DNA of 64,000 nucleotides from Echinarachnius parma (Eukaryota > Echinodermata > Echinoidea > Clypeasteroida > Echinarachniidae), in the NCBI GenBank assembly GCA_037951105.1, contig JBAMJV010009429.1:1-64000 (forward strand), read 5' to 3'. Shown one piece after another: positions 58,371-64,000 of this stretch. A program made the position numbers and the translations under genes. Each line of letters starts with the position of its first letter. The stretch's first letter is position 1. The notes beneath the pieces are model-generated. The model saw only the letters and a program-made list of their open reading frames with translations. It ran no database searches and was not told the origin of the DNA.

Positions 58371-59662
58371 TATATTAAGTAATACCTCATACAAGTTCTC
58401 AGAGGGTAGCATGTTCAAAGCTATCGCACAGAAGCTAATATCACAGAGCACACCAGTGATAACCTTCTGGACAGGAGTTTACCGTGAACGTACTATACCG
58501 ATAGTCAGTAACCCAAACAACCCGATCTTGACCTGGTTTGACACAAGTTCCGAATAACGTAGTATTCCTGCCATTGGGCATTGAATTAAAAACCTTGGTG
58601 GCTTGTCATACTGTTACTATACCGAAGTCGGCTAGACATCAACAAGGGGTGTTGACGGTCCCAAGTCCCGAATCCCTGACGGTTTCCAATATGTCAAAAG
58701 ACAGAGACCTATTCAAGCCCTGTGGCAAAGGTAAAGAAGTAGAGGGCTAGAGGCACAATATCATACTATAGCCAATATCAGAATGTTTTACCAAATCCCA
58801 CCATTGGCGAGATCACCACTAAAGCAGAGCCACTAAAATTGTATGAGTAAACACACACATCGCCCAAAAGACAATAAGTCTGGAAGCCGTTTTTTATCCA
58901 TCGTGCCAATAAAGATAACGTAATTATTTAATACGAATCCTTAGCAAAATAGAAGGGCACCTTCATGATACGAGAGGCCTCTCTGAAATTATAGCTTATT
59001 ATATATACCGGATCTCCCATAGGACACGGTACCGTGCTGCTTGACCTATACAATAGAACCTCTTCATAACGAACTAAGTGATAGCATGGTCTGTACCATG
59101 GTTACAACGAGGTATCTGATAATTCAAAGTTACTCCACATGTCCAGGACCCACGTATTGCACCCTTAATGTAATTACGGTACCACAAAATAACTGGTATA
59201 ACCAGACAAATTCAGTGGGCCCACGGTTCCCGTCGCCACGCTGGTAACCGAGAACAAAATAAAATAGGGTCCAAATCCTCAATTGTCCCCTCAATCATGA
59301 CCATTCGTATAATCGCATAAAAGCATACATAAAACGCTAATATAGCTATATTCAAAATCCGATGGGCATGTAAAATACAATCCGACATCAATCTTCCCAT
59401 CTTCAGCATATAAACAGTGTTTATACCGCTCATTTTCCGTTATTTTTGATCTGCGAAACTATCACGCTACACCAAAAAGAACATCACAACGATGATGGTG
59501 TATTTTATGTAGCCTTTCATAATCCAAAGACAAGCGTTCTTAATTAATTAATTAACGATTTTCATTAATTCGTGCGTAGCATAGACCTGCTCTAATAATG
59601 AGTAGGTATATCAAAATTGACAGCCTTCGGGAGAGAATTTAACGTAATTTCGAAGAACACCA

Positions 59663-59792
59663 AACTCTTTACAGAGTTGCGAATACACTTTCTCGGCATT
59701 CATGTAAACTCGTTACAGAGTTGCGAATACACAATCTCGGCATTCATGTAAACTCGCTACAGAGTTGCTAATACACTATCTCGACATTCATG
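59663..59792. repeat. Three tandem copies of a 57-58 bp unit
   Basis: ACAGAGTTGCGAATACACxx then TCTCGGCATTCATGTAAACT repeated three times; the last copy is diverged. Confidence 0.85.
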
Positions 59793-60199
59793 TCATATCA
59801 GTATCACTATACCAAAGCCACGTAGATCAGAATGATAGTAATAATAATTATACTCAAATTATTTATATATAATATAAGAATAATAACCATCTCTAATCAG
59901 TCTGGAAGCGACACACATACAAAGTGGTTGCCTTTGACTTGCTAATTTACCCTGGTGATCTGAGGCCTAACTGGCCAGAGTGACTCGAAACGACTATATA
60001 GCCCCAATATAAGCGCTTTATTTATCGGTACCGTAGGATGCAATGCTAGCATGCACACAGTGTATGGACGCACAATCTCCACTACATAAGGAGTACTCCG
60101 TCCAAGCGGACAAATGAGCATTGAGTAGAACATCCAACACATATATTTAACCCATACCGGGGTCTGTGCACCTATCAATTATACATCCACACCTGAGTA

Positions 60200-62270
60200 G
60201 GAAGAAGCTGCAGTATAGTAGCGCTGCAACACAGCGGTTGTATCCCTTGTCGCGAGACAATGAACAGGAGAAACAATAACTCCGAAGAGTAATATACGTA
60301 CATAATTATCATATTTCTCATTATTCTTTAACCAGGTACTATGTGAAAATTCCAATTTCACAGACTGCATGGAGCACCCTTGGGGCCCATAAAGCTTTCC
60401 ACGTGCAGGAGAATTAATCCATGCAACAAAACATTACACTATTTCTTGAACAATATCCTTGTTAGTGTCTTTACACCAAACAAAGCGATCCAACTGCCCA
60501 CGGCCTTACTATCATAAAAACTGGAGGTTAGTGGGCAGAACGATATGCTGTTAACGTTTAAACAATATAACAAGCCATATATACATGGCCTAGGAACTAA
60601 ACCATAAACAAGTCGAAAATAGTAAATACGAATTTGTAGGCTGTTCATTTCACCAAAGTTATTGGTAGGAGATCGCGCCCGTATTCGGCGACGAGTTCAA
60701 GTGCTTAGCCATTACAGTGCACCATAACGGTATGACATAGGACAATTGGCGTAGCAGTGATCCCGAGCACTCTTATGATATGGATGCGGCACCAGCACAT
60801 GTAATACGTCGTACGAACTAAATTCCGGGGTCAGTTTCCTTTTACCTAAATCTCACACTGTGCTACATTGGTCCGAGGACAGTAACTATAAAAGCTGGAA
60901 CAAAGGCTCCATTCAGAGCCATACTGTCGGAACCAAAAAGGTGATTCATGATTGTACTTCACCAATTCTGCCAAATAACGCAAGCCAAACAACTTGCGCC
61001 TCATGGTGAACCAGTCACAGAGACAAACGATATTTGAATAGGAGATTTGAAGTTCAGGATATAAAGAGCCCGAATCTGGGGTAGCCATAGAATTCCGGAC
61101 CCTAGCAACCGGATTCAGAGAAAATGTATTCGTCCGTTACGCGTCGCGAACAGGCAATACATTCTAATGACCCATGATTGTTACCATGCAAGGTAAAGGG
61201 AACAACTCAAGACTCCGCATATTCTGGACTCGTCCAGGTCTGAAACCGTGAACCATTCCCATTGTCATTGTTACCATTCAATAGTCAATACACTGGCGTG
61301 ATCTTTGAATAGTTTAGAAGTTGTCATGGTCTGTCGAGTACGTGCGATATATTCGCTTATCGCTTAATTGTGTATCACAATCAGCGGCTCCACTACGACC
61401 AACATATCCCGGGCTATCGCCTCCGCATTGAAACATAGTCAATGCATGGTTTCTGTACATGAAATATATGTACTCCGTGCCACGTAACACCGGGCCAAAA
61501 TGTTGGGGTTACATAGAGTCCGATTACCGTCGAAACGGACGAGTATAAACGACAAAATCGCCCTGAAGTAGAGCCAATAATGTAAAGACAACTTCGGAAG
61601 ACAAATTTCGGAAAACCTCCCGATACATCGGGTTGCAAATATTTGACAAGACGTTCCTCACTGCTATCTTTGAAATAGTATTAGAAACGTATTTCGCTCA
61701 GTTCGTTGCCTCTGTATTTCCTTCCTTCCTTTCTACAAACGGCAGAATATTATTCTCCGTATATAAGCATAACAGTAGATATACATGTGAAGCCAATTAT
61801 ATTGTGTATAATATAAATCGCAACTGGCCAAATTCCTCCGCCGAATTTCGCCAGACCGATTAGACTGCGGGATTACAGGAAAACCATGTTCACGACATTC
61901 GGAATATGGCAGAGTATAAAACCCAAATAGAAGGGTAAACCCTCCGTAAATACGGTATAGTACTGTCTGCACGAAATGATGATATATTTCCTGGAAATAT
62001 AGAAAACGATACAGAAGAGGGGCGAGCATTTCAAATTCTATCCATGAACGTCGACCGTGTCCACATCTAGTAAAAATTAGCACATATTGCTGGTATAACA
62101 GTTGGATAGGATGGTAGGATACGACATATGGCTGACCAAACCACTCGGAAGGTAGGGATTGATTAGCGGCATAGCCCGAGCACGGACATCAATAGTAGAC
62201 TCGCCACAGTTACCCTGAAATTCAGGAAAGTATATCTGACGAGTAAGTGGCAAAGAGCCGACACCTGCGC
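60200..62270. other. Block interior, no gene seen
   Basis: Open frames of up to 116 codons (61733-62083 minus) show no known domain. Composition is more even than in the AT-rich introns. Confidence 0.45.
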
Positions 62271-62280
62271 ACTAAACCAT

Positions 62281-62705
62281 CGCGTGCTAAGCACCACGAT
62301 TGATCATGCAGCAGTAGACTGTCGATCCCGCCATCTGTCCCCTGCGCATAAAACACCATGGGGCCCTCAAAGTCCCCGAAAATTCTGCACCAAAACCTAG
62401 TCACAGGGCATAGTCATGGGGCACAGGCCTCGCGTGCTTAGCACTGCGGTGTCATCGGCGAAAAGGCCGAGGTCGCAATCGTCCCCCGCGTGCTTTGCAC
62501 TGCGGTATTCATGCTGGTCATCCAAGTCCGTAGCGTTCCCGCCCGATAGGCGGGAAGCGGTATAATCCCTGCCGCTTGCGAGACTAGCCGCGCCTCGAGG
62601 CTCCCGCTGTCCTTCGTTCAAGTTCGTCTCTGCGGCAGTACGGCAAACCTCCGGGCTAAGAAGGGCTAACAGCGCCTCAAAGTCACCGAAAATTCTGCAC
62701 CAAAA
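62281..62705. repeat. Duplicated CGCGTGCTxAGCAC segments
   Basis: CGCGTGCTAAGCAC, CGCGTGCTTAGCACTGCGGT and CGCGTGCTTTGCACTGCGGT occur at 62281, 62433 and 62488. CCGAAAATTCTGCACCAAAA then CCTAG ends two of the segments (62378, 62687). This explains the 136-codon minus frame 62397-62807. Confidence 0.75.
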
Positions 62706-62879
62706 CCTAGCTGGCAGACTCGTCGCTCGTCGATGTTGAAAGCTGCAAGTACACAATGAAAAGATGACACTCTGCCCCGCGGGGCCCTTCTTATACCCTA
62801 TCCACAAAGGGCGATTCGCTTGATTCGCTTTGTGTAATAAGCTGCATTATCACGTGGAACATGCTACCCTCTGAGAACT

Positions 62880-63383
62880 TGTATGAGGTAATACACGTAA
62901 TATAATTCTATAAATATCCTATTCCTACAACTATTTCCTAATCCTAGCCTATCATCCTATCGTCCTACAAACACAGGTCGCAATCAGTATAATATATATA
63001 CACGTCTTCTTAGCATGTATGTTTTGTAATGGTTAGTAATTTCAGAGCGTTGAATCTGAAATAATCCAGCTTCAAATCATATTCATAACACTATTTACAT
63101 GTGTTATTTATATTCTTATATATCTTTATAAAGTATATACAGCATTAAAGACATGACAAAAATATTGTTTTTAATATACACAAAATTGAAATTTTACATT
63201 TCACTTACGATCACTTATAATCGATCATGAATTCCCCGATAGCAATACTTGTTTTTGTTTACTTTTGAATTTATTTTTAATTATCAATTGATTATTTAAA
63301 TCGATTACTAATGTTTGTAATCGATTAAACGAAATTCAATTCATTCAAGATTCTTAAAACAAGTTAATACAAATATTATAAAT
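62880..63383. other. AT-rich, no gene seen
   Basis: Contains ATCGATTAxx repeats around 63220-63330 but no recognisable element. Confidence 0.5.
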
Positions 63384-64000
63384 ACCCAGCTAGCCAGCTG
63401 ACGTCGGACCGATGACGGCAGGTTGTCGGCTAGATCGCGGTCGGCAAACATACAACGCGCCAACATTTCGCCAATGTCGAATTTAAGTTGGAGGATTTGT
63501 AGTTGAATGTCGTGCTGATGTCATTAAGCTGACGAAACAATAACGTCTTAAATAAAACTTCGCGCCAATATCGCACCAATGCCGAAACTGATAGCACTTT
63601 AAGAGGTCGATAGAGGGTTGTGAAATTAACGTCGGGCCGATGTCAATTAACCAAAAGGAATATGACATCTCAAATATGACGTTGGGCCAATGTTGTACCG
63701 ATGTCGGAATATAGCATTTTAAGAGTTCGGTAAGAGGTTGTGAAATAGATGTCGGGACGATGTTTTTAATTGGACATCAATATGACATCACAAATATGAC
63801 GTCAAGCCGATATCGCGCCGATGTCAGAACTGGCAGCAATGAATACAAAAAGTCGGCAAATGGTCATAAAATTGATGTTGTGCCGATGTCAATACTTCGA
63901 CATGAATATGACATCTCAAATATAAAGTTGGCCTTATATCGCGCTGATGTTGGAACTGGTATCAATTTAAGAGGTCGGCAAATGGTTGTAAAATTGATGT
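63384..64000. mobile_element. CCCAGCTAGCCA-headed element, runs out of window
   Basis: ACCCAGCTAGCCAGCTGACG at the start, as at 56742. Interior units of about 115-120 bp: GACGTTGGGCCAATGT, GATGTCGG, AATTTAAGAGGTCGGxAA, TGGTTGTAAAATTGATGT. Frames here are repeat translations. Confidence 0.75.

Larger units (their letters stand above)
57676..62870. mobile_element. 5.2 kb block with inverted ends of about 110 bp
   Basis: ATGTTCCACGTGATAATGCA through GGGTATAAGAAGGGCCCCGC-GGGGCAGAGTGTCATC at left is mirrored at 62764-62870. A second copy of the outer edge (ACCTCATACAAGTTCTCAGA) sits at 58386. The interior has no gene I recognise. Contents include three 58-bp tandem copies at 59663-59790 and a relative of the 7136 SINE at 59990-60190. 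Confidence 0.65.

Noticed and set aside
61733-62083. 116-codon minus frame
   Set aside because: No domain, signal or membrane pattern that I recognise; a frame of this length is expected by chance in several kilobases of mixed composition.
62430-62470. LFADDTAVLS in a minus frame, like a LINE reverse transcriptase motif
   Set aside because: The neighbouring residues do not fit reverse transcriptase and the frame runs through duplicated CGCGTGCT segments; probably chance.

Overview
The window is eukaryotic, AT-rich, intron-rich and crowded with transposons, consistent with a marine invertebrate (an echinoderm- or hemichordate-like deuterostome is my best guess; the species cannot be read from the sequence). 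There is one clear protein-coding gene, on the minus strand from 32389 down past base 1. It encodes a kinesin-3 motor of the KIF28/KLP-6 type. I can follow 23 exons with matching splice phases, giving at least 932 codons: motor core (about residues 5-360), neck/coiled coil, FHA domain (about 465-560), the long KIF28-type tail, and a coiled-coil end that leaves the window. Intron 1 looks like a minor-spliceosome (U12) AT-AC intron.

The gene has suffered repeated local tandem duplication at exon borders. Exon 8, which carries switch II of the motor, has a second in-frame copy with intact splice sites, plus a third truncated copy. Exon 12 is triplicated. Exons 6, 13 and 21 have decayed copies. 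Two 3' splice sites, those of exons 13 and 22, have been amplified into arrays of 8 and 14 copies.

Layout: 1-32.4 kb, the kinesin gene and its introns, filled with MITEs, SINEs, satellites and nested DNA transposons. Intron 11 holds a TTAA-target element split by a 4.3 kb element, which itself holds a higher-order 153-bp satellite. 32.5-36.8 kb, a 4.3 kb TIR element just upstream of the start codon, with 15 copies of a CACGGACGTTC-type motif. 37.0-48.0 kb, a gene-poor block bracketed by inverted arms. 48.1-52.4 kb, MITEs, a coding-like relic and a Ty3-type retroelement fossil. 52.9-56.1 kb, elements built of degenerate ACGTAGTT repeats, with one insertion proved by an empty site. 56.7-64.0 kb, two elements made of ACGTTGGCCC-like repeats flanking a 5.2 kb inverted-ended block. 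I see no bacterial features, CRISPR arrays, rRNA, or any second host gene I can defend.

All coordinates were read by hand and repeat edges can be off by a few bases. No homology search, transcript data or alignment software was used.
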